Source: Vibrio chagasii (GTDB lineage: Bacteria; Pseudomonadota; Gammaproteobacteria; Enterobacterales; Vibrionaceae). Taken from it: a DNA stretch of 64,000 nt. Every line of letters begins with the position of its first letter. Within the stretch, counting starts at the first letter, position 1. The notes under the pieces were generated by a model, which did no database searches, was not told the origin of the DNA, and worked only from the letters and a program-made list of their open reading frames with translations. Location: the NCBI GenBank assembly GCA_041879415.1, contig CP090851.1, forward strand, positions 248,001 through 312,000. Direction: 5' to 3'. Below, one piece after another: positions 35,072-42,883 of the stretch. The translations under genes were made by a program, and so were the position numbers.

Positions 35072-36159
35072 AACACGTACTACTTTATTGTCGCTCTGGT
35101 TTTGAAAAAGAATGTGCTGGCGAAATTCAAGACAAGGCAACACAACTGGAAGTGTTTGGTTTTCCTCGCTTAAAAAACAATACCGGTTTCGTATTGTTTG
35201 AATGTTACCAAGCTGGTGAAGCGGACAAGTTGATCAAAGAGATCGACTTCCAATCATTGATCTTCGCTCGTCAAATGCTAGCTGTTGCGGTTGAAATCAA
35301 AGGTCTACCAACCGATGACCGCATTTCTCCAATTCTTGAGGCGCTTTCTGAGAAAGAAGGTTTCCCACGTTGTGGTGATATCCGTATTGAAACGCCAGAT
35401 ACTAACGAAGCAAAAGAGCTACTGAAGTTCTGTCGTAAGTTTACAGTGCCAATGCGCCAAGCTATGCGTGGCAAAGGTCTGATGACAGCTAAGGATAACG
35501 CCAAGAAGCCTGTGCTTCATTTATGCTTCATCGCACCGGGTCACTGTTTTGTTGGTTATTCTTACCCAACCAACAACTCACAATTCTTTATGGGCATCCC
35601 TCGTTTGAAGTTCCCTTCAGATGCGCCAAGCCGTTCTACATTGAAGCTAGAAGAAGCGTTCCACGTGTTCATCCCTCGTGATGAGTGGGATGAGCGTCTT
35701 GCTCCGGGTATGTGGGGTGTAGATTTAGGTGCCTGTCCAGGTGGTTGGACTTACCAATTGGTTAAGCGCTCGATGTTCGTTCACTGTGTCGATAACGGCA
35801 TGATGGCAGACAGCCTGATGGAAACTGGTCAAATCAAACACCACATGGTGGATGGCTTTAAGTTCGAACCAGACCGTAAGAACGTCACTTGGATCATCTG
35901 TGACATGGTTGAAAAACCAGCGCGCGTTGCACACCTTATGGGTGAGTGGATCATCAAAGGTTGGGCGAAAGAAGCACTATTCAACCTTAAACTGCCAATG
36001 AAGGGCCGTTACGATGAAGTTCTGCAAGATATTGAGAACTTAAAACTGTTCCTGATTGAGAATAAAGTGAAGTTCAAGATGCAGGCGAAGCACTTATATC
36101 ATGACCGTGAAGAGATCACCGTTCATATTCAGTCGCTTTCAAACATCTCACCGCACTAA
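35068..36159 (+). CDS. rlmM: 23S rRNA 2'-O-ribose C2498 methyltransferase RlmM
   Basis: SAM-dependent methyltransferase for C2498 of 23S rRNA. The 363-residue protein starts at GTG 35068 ([20 protein letters not shown]) and has an N-terminal THUMP-containing region. The C-terminal RrmJ-like methyltransferase domain has [17 protein letters not shown] (SAM motif, about 215-235) and [11 protein letters not shown] with the catalytic Lys. It overlaps the end of the DUF423 gene by 4 bp. Confidence 0.97.
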   Translation: MKHVLLYCRSGFEKECAGEIQDKATQLEVFGFPRLKNNTGFVLFECYQAGEADKLIKEIDFQSLIFARQMLAVAVEIKGLPTDDRISPILEALSEKEGFPRCGDIRIETPDTNEAKELLKFCRKFTVPMRQAMRGKGLMTAKDNAKKPVLHLCFIAPGHCFVGYSYPTNNSQFFMGIPRLKFPSDAPSRSTLKLEEAFHVFIPRDEWDERLAPGMWGVDLGACPGGWTYQLVKRSMFVHCVDNGMMADSLMETGQIKHHMVDGFKFEPDRKNVTWIICDMVEKPARVAHLMGEWIIKGWAKEALFNLKLPMKGRYDEVLQDIENLKLFLIENKVKFKMQAKHLYHDREEITVHIQSLSNISPH

Positions 36160-36183
36160 TATTAGCGTTGATATATCAGTGAT

Positions 36184-36212
36184 AAAAATGCTCCTTTAAG
36201 GGGCATTTTTTG
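36184..36212. terminator. terminator after rlmM
   Basis: AAAAATGCTCC / GGGGCATTTTT with loop TTTAA and T-tail. The A-run on the left could let it work on the minus strand too. Confidence 0.85.
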
Positions 36213-36298
36213 TATCTGAAATTCGTCAAATGTTTGGGTTTAGGCACGTTAATGAAGTCAACATCGTCGAAATGTCGGCTATTTCAGTATTCGAATAT

Positions 36299-36405
36299 TA
36301 AAAAAGCCGTAAGTGATCGAGACTTACGGCTACCTATCTTCAGGGGTGATACGAAGCAGGATTTATTCAAAGATTCAGCAGCAAAACGAAGTAAGTTTTA
36401 CAGCG
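36299..36405 (-). ncRNA. candidate small RNA, divergent from the TonB receptor gene
   Basis: On the minus strand AGCCGTAAGT / ACTTACGGCT forms a 10-bp stem followed by six T: a strong intrinsic terminator (36299-36331) with no gene feeding it. Reading back, about 75-100 nt of non-coding sequence leads to AT-rich promoter-like sequence (TAAGAT near 36412) and then the Fur-like box. It resembles no sRNA I know (not RyhB, Spot 42 or Qrr). The 5' end is a guess. Confidence 0.4.
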
Positions 36406-36462
36406 AGGGCATCTTAACAAAATTTATTTTATGAAAAGTAAGTGAACGTAAGTAAAGAATGT

Positions 36463-36483
36463 AAATGATAAGAATTATCATTC
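36463..36483. promoter_or_regulatory. Fur-like box upstream of the TonB receptor gene
   Basis: TGATAAGAATTATCA is a palindrome within AAATGATAAGAATTATCATT, close to the Fur 19-bp consensus. It overlaps the probable -35 region of the receptor gene (TAATAT -10 near 36491). Confidence 0.75.
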
Positions 36484-36539
36484 AATTTGTGTAATATTCA
36501 CGCCCCCTGACTTAAATCTATAAAATATAAAAACACAGT

Positions 36540-38570
36540 ATGAAACTTAAAGCACTTTCAGTAGCCGTTACGGTTGCCTTAACTTCATTTACAGCCCTTG
36601 CTGCCGACGAACAAGAAACGGTAGTGGTAATTGGTTCAGCTCTTGATCAACTTGTTCAGACTGAAATCAACTCTGACACACTTGAAAAGAAACAAGCATC
36701 AGACATTAAAGACGTTCTGAATACTATGCCAAGCGTAACGGTAGACGGAAACGCACGTTACTCTCGCAAAGTGTATGTACGTGGTATGGAAGACAAGTTT
36801 GCCGTGGTGACTATTGATGGTGCACGTCAAGAAGGTCAGCTGTTCCACCACTCTGGTGATCAGGCTATTGACCCAGCGATGCTTAAGCGTGCTGAAATTG
36901 AATTAGGCGGTAACTCTGCACTGTCTGGCTCTGGTGCGATTAACGGCTCATTTAGCTACGAGACAAAAGATCCAAGCGACCTTCTTAAACCAGGCGAAAG
37001 CATTGGTGCTCGAGTTAAAACTAGCTACCAAACGGCTTACGAACGTTTCGCAACCAATGTTGCTGTGTATGCAAAAGTAAACGACAAGCTGCAATTCATG
37101 GGGATCGCAAACTACTCTGAAGATGGTGACCTGCACATCCCAGATCAGGAAGCTGTGACGTCTAAGCAAGGCGAACTGAAGTCTGGCGTCGCGAAAGTGG
37201 TATTCATCCCGAATGACGCTAACGAATTTAAACTGACTTTCAACCGATACAACGATGGCGGTAAACGTCAGCTTTCTGGTGAGAAGGCCGGTGCTCTGTA
37301 TGCGGATGATGAACACAACTACCACTCGCTTAACCGCGATACTGTGACTCTGCAACATGAATACGATGCAGGTAGTGACTTAGTACACCTAAAAACTAAT
37401 ATCTACTACAACCGTCAGTACATGGAGCGCGATGTGCTTGTGGATACGGCTTGGGATAAAGACGCGAACGGAAAATGGATTAAAGATGGCACAATTGCTA
37501 TCCCTGATCGTGAATACAACGTGACAACCATTGGTGGTGACATTCGCAATATCTCTTGGGTTGGTGAGCATGAACTAACTTACGGTCTTGATGGCTATAA
37601 AGCAGAGCAGTGGATTGATGCGGGTGACGGTGTTTACCAAAGCGGTTCTAAGCAAGGTGAGACTAAGAAGTACGGCATGGATGGCGGTACCGTGACAGCT
37701 TACGGTCTTTACCTGCAAGACATGTACGAGTTTAGCGACTTCCGTTTAACAACAGGTTTGCGTTACGACGTTCATAAACTTGGTGGTGTTTATGATGGCG
37801 ACTTCGACCAGTTGTCTCCTAAATTTAAAGGTGAATACCAAACCACGGATAATCTAAAACTTCGTGTAGGTTACGGTCGTCTATTTAAAGGCGCGTCATT
37901 GCCAGAGACTCTGACAATGAAAGCAGCTGCAGATGTTAAGCAGTCTGATACTAAGGCGATGACGGGTAATAACTATGAGGCTGGTTTTGATTACGAGCTG
38001 ACACGTCTACTGGCAGCGGACTACGCTATCCTAGGTTTCACGGCTTACACCTACAACCTAGATAATCAAATGCACCCAACTAAGAACAACACAACACTGG
38101 CTAACCAGTACGATGTTGAAGTGTGGGGTGTAGAAACGGTACTGAGCTACGCACTAGACTCTCTAAGCGTATACGCTAACCACTCTTACTCGGATGGTGA
38201 CCAGAAAGATCTAGATAATGGCAAAACAAGCCACATGAGCAAAACAGGCATTCACAACTTCAAAGCGGGCTTTAATTACAGCCTAAACAGTGAGTTTGTG
38301 TTTGGTTGGGACTCTCGCTTCGTTCCGGGTAATGACTACACGGATGAAGATGGTGAGCAAGTGAAGCGTGCTGGTTTTGCTACGCATAATATCTGGGCAG
38401 CTTACACACCTACGTTTGCGAAAGACCTAGAGATGAACATCGGTGTCGATAACATTCTTGATAAGAAATACGCAGAGCATACTGGCTTTGGTATCTCTTG
38501 GGGCTCAGATAAGTACACTAGCTACGAAGCCGGTCGTAACTTCAAAGCTTCTATCGCTTATAACTTCTAA
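36540..38570 (+). CDS. TonB-dependent outer-membrane receptor (haem-receptor-like)
   Basis: A 676-residue receptor. A signal peptide (cleavage after SFTALA) is followed by the TonB box (ETVVVIG), the plug domain (DVLNTMPSVTVDGNARYSRKVYVRGMEDKFAVVTIDGARQ) and a 22-strand barrel ending in the aromatic F (ASIAYNF). GSGAINGSFSYETKDPSDLLKPGE resembles the haem/haemoglobin receptor lineage, but the FRAP box reads LFKGASLPETL and no NPNL motif is seen, so haem specificity is doubtful. The Fur-like box indicates iron control. No clear Shine-Dalgarno precedes the ATG. No tonB, exbB or ABC genes are nearby. Confidence 0.88.
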   Translation: MKLKALSVAVTVALTSFTALAADEQETVVVIGSALDQLVQTEINSDTLEKKQASDIKDVLNTMPSVTVDGNARYSRKVYVRGMEDKFAVVTIDGARQEGQLFHHSGDQAIDPAMLKRAEIELGGNSALSGSGAINGSFSYETKDPSDLLKPGESIGARVKTSYQTAYERFATNVAVYAKVNDKLQFMGIANYSEDGDLHIPDQEAVTSKQGELKSGVAKVVFIPNDANEFKLTFNRYNDGGKRQLSGEKAGALYADDEHNYHSLNRDTVTLQHEYDAGSDLVHLKTNIYYNRQYMERDVLVDTAWDKDANGKWIKDGTIAIPDREYNVTTIGGDIRNISWVGEHELTYGLDGYKAEQWIDAGDGVYQSGSKQGETKKYGMDGGTVTAYGLYLQDMYEFSDFRLTTGLRYDVHKLGGVYDGDFDQLSPKFKGEYQTTDNLKLRVGYGRLFKGASLPETLTMKAAADVKQSDTKAMTGNNYEAGFDYELTRLLAADYAILGFTAYTYNLDNQMHPTKNNTTLANQYDVEVWGVETVLSYALDSLSVYANHSYSDGDQKDLDNGKTSHMSKTGIHNFKAGFNYSLNSEFVFGWDSRFVPGNDYTDEDGEQVKRAGFATHNIWAAYTPTFAKDLEMNIGVDNILDKKYAEHTGFGISWGSDKYTSYEAGRNFKASIAYNF

Positions 38571-38610
38571 TCATCCGATTAAGTTCAGTTAGGCGGCAGC
38601 CAAAATAACA

Positions 38611-38640
38611 AAAAGCCTTAGTATCGACTAAGGCTTTTCT
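38611..38640. terminator. bidirectional terminator between the TonB receptor gene and xni
   Basis: AAAAGCCTTAGT / ACTAAGGCTTTT, 12-bp perfect stem with loop ATCG. Confidence 0.9.
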
Positions 38641-38680
38641 GTATCTGGAACTTCGTATAACAAAGGGTTTCTATATAGAG

Positions 38681-39454
38681 CTAAGCGCTCGCTTCGTAAC
38701 GAATATCTTGTAGGTTAAAACCTAAATCTATGTCTGTTTTGAGAGCTGAGACTTGCTTACACACTCGAGCGGACTCAATGTGTTCATCAAACTTCTTACG
38801 ATATTTCTTCGGTAAGTCTTCCGCTTGGTATGCAGTTTCAATATCGGGGTACGAAGTTAATATCTCTTTTGCCGCTTTCGGCCCCACGCCAGGGATACCT
38901 GGCACTTGGCTAGAGCTTACACCGGTTAATCCCCAGTAATCTGCAAGCTGCTCTGGTTTTACACCAAACTCCGCCTCGATAAAGGGCTTATCTAACCAGC
39001 GATGTTGGAAATAATCACGGATCTGCAGGGTAGGCGACAACAGTTGGCAGTAGCCTTTGTCTGTAGAGATGATGGTGACGGTCTCGCCATGGTCTGCGAC
39101 CTTCTTAGCCAGCGTTGCCACTAAATCATCAGCTTCATCGCCATCGGACAGTAACGAATCTATGCCTAATTCCCACCAAGCTTGTTGGATCGCATCAAGG
39201 CCTTGCATGAGCGGCTCTGGCATGGGTTTACGGTTCTGCTTGTAAGCAGGCAGTACTTCCGCGCGCCAGCCTCGGTCTTGCAGGTGATGATCAAACACGG
39301 CGATGATATGAGTCGGCTTGGACTCGGAAATAATCTTATTCAAAGTGCGAGTTGTAGTGGTGATGGTTCTTGCTATATCGGTTGGATCCGGCTGAGCGGA
39401 GTGCACGCGTCGGATGAGGTTCAAAGCATCGATAATAACAAGATGGATAGACAT
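38681..39454 (-). CDS. xni: flap endonuclease Xni (YgdG)
   Basis: A 257-residue 5'-nuclease homologous to the 5'-3' exonuclease domain of DNA polymerase I, without the polymerase part. Metal-binding acidic residues appear in IIDALNLIRR, AVFDHHLQDRG, DGDEADDLVATLA and TDKGYCQLL. The helix-hairpin-helix DNA-binding motif is VPGIPGVGPKAAKEIL (about 185-200). It acts on flap structures in DNA. Downstream of ppnN on the minus strand, with a terminator between. Confidence 0.95.
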   Translation of the reverse strand: MSIHLVIIDALNLIRRVHSAQPDPTDIARTITTTTRTLNKIISESKPTHIIAVFDHHLQDRGWRAEVLPAYKQNRKPMPEPLMQGLDAIQQAWWELGIDSLLSDGDEADDLVATLAKKVADHGETVTIISTDKGYCQLLSPTLQIRDYFQHRWLDKPFIEAEFGVKPEQLADYWGLTGVSSSQVPGIPGVGPKAAKEILTSYPDIETAYQAEDLPKKYRKKFDEHIESARVCKQVSALKTDIDLGFNLQDIRYEASA

Positions 39455-39474
39455 AAGTTTCCACTAAATAGGCA

Positions 39475-39499
39475 ATAAAAAAGGGGCTGCTAGCCCCTT
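39475..39499 (-). terminator. terminator after ppnN
   Basis: AAGGGGCT / AGCCCCTT with a 3-nt loop, followed on the minus strand by six T. Confidence 0.88.
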
Positions 39500-39547
39500 A
39501 TAGTAACGTATCAGTTAGTGAGTTGAAACGTTGGTAACGTAAACGCC

Positions 39548-40912
39548 TCAATCACTTGAAGCGATTTTGTAGCAAGGTACGTAGTCGGTACCGCCCGGTA
39601 GCTTCATTCGATGTTGTTCAACAAAGTCATTCAGCAGTTGATCCATTTTTGTCATCAGCTCTTTGTCACCATCGATAATGAATGGGCCGTGTTTTTCTAT
39701 CTCTAGAATACCCTCTGCTTTGACGTTACCCGCAACAATACCCGAGAACGCTTTACGCAGATTTGCCGCAAGGCTCTCTGTTTTCTGGTCCATATGTAGG
39801 TCGAGTGCTGCCATCGATTCGTGAGTCGGATCGAACGGCAGTTGGAACTCCGGTTCAATATGCAGTGACCAGTTATAGCTGTAGGCATCGCCGGTTTCTT
39901 TACGGTGAGAACGTACGTCCGGCATAGCTTGCTTCATGATTTTCGCGGCGCGAGCCGGGTCATCAATCACGATCTCATAATGTTTTTGTGCTTCTGGACC
40001 TAATGTCTCGCCAATAAACTTATCGATCGAGCGGAAGTAAGCTTCGCTCTCTTTTGAGCCCGTTAACACAATCGGCATTGGCTGATCGGCGTTATTCGGG
40101 TGCATCATAATACCTAAGATGTACAACAGCTCTTCGGCAGTACCTGGACCACCAGGGAAGATAATGATGCCATGTGCCATACGAACAAACGCTTCAAGAC
40201 GCTTCTCGATATCTGGCATGATCACTAGCTCATTTACAATCGGGTTTGGTGGCTCAGCCGCGATGATTGATGGTTCAGTCAAACCTAGGTAACGGTGATC
40301 GGTGTAACGCTGTTTCGCGTGACCAATCGCTGCTCCCTTCATTGGGCCCTCCATCGCCCCCGGTCCACAACCGGTACAGATGTTGAGTTCTCGCAAGCCT
40401 AGTTCATTACCCACTTCACGAGTGTATTGGTATTCGCTGGCATTGATTGAGTGGCCGCCCCAGCACACGATAAGGTTCGGTTCGATACCCGGAGTTAGTG
40501 CTCCAGCGTTTCTCAAAATACCAAACACTAGGTTAGTAATATGAGTGGCGTTGGTTAGGTTAAGCCTCTGGTTGTCCGCTAGGTGCATGTTGACATACAC
40601 AATGTCACGCAGCACTGAAAATAGGTGTTCTTGGATACCCTTGATGATTTCGCCATCAACAAAGGCATGCTCTGGTGGGTTACTCAGTTCGAGCTTAATA
40701 CCACGCTCACGGCGTACGACTTCTACATCGAACGATTTGTATTTATCGAGCAATTCCTTGGAGTTGTCGGTATGACTACCCGAGTTAAGTACCGCTAACG
40801 TACAGTTACGATACAGTTGGTACAGATCACTAGACGCGGTTTTCTTAAGACGCTCAACCTCAAGTTGAGAGAGTAAATCCATGCTACCGGCAGGGCTGAT
40901 ATGAGTGATCAT
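39548..40912 (-). CDS. ppnN: pyrimidine/purine nucleotide 5'-monophosphate nucleosidase
   Basis: Cleaves the N-glycosidic bond of nucleotide monophosphates, giving base plus ribose-5-phosphate; the E. coli enzyme (YgdH) is stimulated by (p)ppGpp. The 454-residue protein equals the E. coli length. The LOG-family Rossmann motif [18 protein letters not shown] is in the middle, preceded by [27 protein letters not shown] precedes the ATG. ppnN, queF and syd also lie near each other in E. coli. Confidence 0.96.
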   Translation of the reverse strand: MITHISPAGSMDLLSQLEVERLKKTASSDLYQLYRNCTLAVLNSGSHTDNSKELLDKYKSFDVEVVRRERGIKLELSNPPEHAFVDGEIIKGIQEHLFSVLRDIVYVNMHLADNQRLNLTNATHITNLVFGILRNAGALTPGIEPNLIVCWGGHSINASEYQYTREVGNELGLRELNICTGCGPGAMEGPMKGAAIGHAKQRYTDHRYLGLTEPSIIAAEPPNPIVNELVIMPDIEKRLEAFVRMAHGIIIFPGGPGTAEELLYILGIMMHPNNADQPMPIVLTGSKESEAYFRSIDKFIGETLGPEAQKHYEIVIDDPARAAKIMKQAMPDVRSHRKETGDAYSYNWSLHIEPEFQLPFDPTHESMAALDLHMDQKTESLAANLRKAFSGIVAGNVKAEGILEIEKHGPFIIDGDKELMTKMDQLLNDFVEQHRMKLPGGTDYVPCYKIASSD

Positions 40913-41199
40913 AGTGCCTCCTTGTTGATAAGAGCAGGGGAGACAGTTAAGTAACCCTCTGGCTCGAGAGTGAGAAGCAAACGTTGAAAGTGTTTGGTTA
41001 AAGGTGAGAGAGTTAACCAGACGAAACGAATACGACAGCGTTGCTTAATGGATTATATAAACTGCTCAAGAGCGAATATATGGCATTGCTTGCCAAGAAT
41101 GCTTGTTAAGCGAATGTTAATCATTAGCTTAGCAAACATTGAGGAAATTGGTATGTGATAAGTATTTGAAAAAATGAAATAAATTAAATTTAAGGCCGC

Positions 41200-42765
41200 T
41201 TAGTGCCAAACAAGTTGGTTGCTACCGCGCTGTTTTGCCTTATTTAAAGTTTTATTGAGTCGCTCTAATACTTCTTCTGGTGTATCTGACTCTTTGAACT
41301 GAGTACTTGCGGCACACAAAGTTATCGTGATTTGTTGGTCACGGAACTTAAATGGTAAACGGCTCACTTGAGTCTGAATGTTTTGTATCACCTGATGGCA
41401 GTATTCATCGGTTTGCTCTGGGAGCAGTAAGACAAACTCTTCACCAGAAAAACGAGCCACAGTATCAGTGGTGCTGGTTTCTTTGGTGATGGTTCGTGCG
41501 ATGATTTTCAGAGCTTTATCGCCTGCTGTGTAACCAAAGCTATCGTTGATCGACTTGAAGTTGTCGATATCAAGCAGCACTACACGTAGCGAGTGTTGTG
41601 CACGAATCCAACGGCGGTACTCAAGCTCTAAACGATCAGTAAAAGCAGTACGGTTGTAAACCTTCGTTAGCGGATCAAGTAGCATACGCTGAGCCTGATC
41701 TTCTAGACGTTTGCGGTAGTCTTGAGTTACTTCATACAGTGAATCGAGCTGAGTTTTTCCGTAGCTCATTCGTTCGATCAGTGCTTGCTCTTTTTGCTCG
41801 GCGTGATTCAACCTTTCAGAGAGAGAGGCGATTTCACTGAGTAGGGGACTGATCGACTGCTTTAAGCTTTCAATATCCTTCGCTTTATCCAAAGAATTTT
41901 GGCTCTTACTCACTAGCTCTGTCAGCTCTGAGTTTAGACCTTGGCGATGCTCAAAATAGCTTTGGCTTTGATCGGTATTCTGGTCTGCAGTTTTGATGCT
42001 CGATGCAAGTGACGCGTTGAGTTGATCGATAAACTGTTCAGACTTTTTACGCTCGAGCGTGGTGCCTTCAATGACCAGTTTGAGGATCTGAAGTGTCAGC
42101 TCAAGCAGGTTTTGTGTAGAAACACCAAGCAATAGCTTTGCGCGAATATCGGTCAGCATGTCACCCGATTCTCCCTCAAAATCGAGTTCAGTAATCAGAT
42201 GTTGTAATTCGTTTGATAGGTCGGAAAGGAGCTCTTGTTCCGGAGAGTGTGCAGCGTCAGCAAACTGCGAGCGTGAGTTGTTCGCCATAATCTTGATGGC
42301 ACGCTCATAAATACCGAGTAGCTTTATTGCATGGTCGACTTTTTGACTGCCATTGCATTCGGAGAAGCTAAGTAAGTTTCGTAGGTCTCGCTTGAGCTGC
42401 GCTGGAAGACCAGTTATGCGTTGCAGCGTTTCCCCACTGTGCTTAATGCTATCGTCCAGATATCCGTTCTGTTTATCCATAGCCAACGTTTTCTGCTTTA
42501 GCATCCTTTCAAGTACTGCCAGCTTTGGGATCATCGAGCTAATGTCTTTTTGCTTTTCTAGCTCTTCCCTAAGGGCAATGAGGTTTTCATCTAAATGGCT
42601 ATTACTGCCAACGCACGCGTCGCTTAACGATGTGACGATACGCTTTAGAACTTTCTGTTCGCGAATAAATTTGAACGAGGTGTCTCTTTGCGTCAAACGA
42701 ACTTGCTCCAACTGAAATTTCAGCTGGTGGAGTTGCGCCTGAATGTCTTTTTCAAGAATGCCCAT
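41200..42765 (-). CDS. diguanylate cyclase with SGEEF active site and coiled-coil N-terminus
   Basis: A 521-residue soluble protein predicted to make cyclic-di-GMP. Residues 1-350 form helical, coiled-coil-like sequence with no transmembrane segment or known sensor domain. The GGDEF domain spans about 355-515 (DPLTKVYNRTAFTDRL; LLDIDNFKSINDSFGYTAGDKAL; ARFSGEEFVLLLPE). The signature is SGEEF (residues 440-444), a substitution tolerated in active cyclases. The primary inhibitory I-site RxxD is lost: the upstream tetrad reads STTD. It follows the TPR/degenerate-GGDEF gene at 118 bp on the same strand. Confidence 0.92.
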   Translation of the reverse strand: MGILEKDIQAQLHQLKFQLEQVRLTQRDTSFKFIREQKVLKRIVTSLSDACVGSNSHLDENLIALREELEKQKDISSMIPKLAVLERMLKQKTLAMDKQNGYLDDSIKHSGETLQRITGLPAQLKRDLRNLLSFSECNGSQKVDHAIKLLGIYERAIKIMANNSRSQFADAAHSPEQELLSDLSNELQHLITELDFEGESGDMLTDIRAKLLLGVSTQNLLELTLQILKLVIEGTTLERKKSEQFIDQLNASLASSIKTADQNTDQSQSYFEHRQGLNSELTELVSKSQNSLDKAKDIESLKQSISPLLSEIASLSERLNHAEQKEQALIERMSYGKTQLDSLYEVTQDYRKRLEDQAQRMLLDPLTKVYNRTAFTDRLELEYRRWIRAQHSLRVVLLDIDNFKSINDSFGYTAGDKALKIIARTITKETSTTDTVARFSGEEFVLLLPEQTDEYCHQVIQNIQTQVSRLPFKFRDQQITITLCAASTQFKESDTPEEVLERLNKTLNKAKQRGSNQLVWH

Positions 42766-42883
42766 AGATGTATTAAATAGCGCCGCGTAGATCGAACTCG
42801 ATCATTTTGATGAAATTCCGTTACATCGATAATAACAAAACTAAAAATAAGGTCACGAGTTGCAAGTCTTAACCGCTCGCAAA

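Noticed and set aside
36210..36434. 74-codon plus-strand frame
   Set aside because: It begins in the T-tail of the rlmM terminator, has no ribosome site, and reads through the candidate minus-strand sRNA.
36948..37358. 136-codon open frame on the minus strand
   Set aside because: Antisense to the TonB receptor gene; no family resemblance and no ribosome site.
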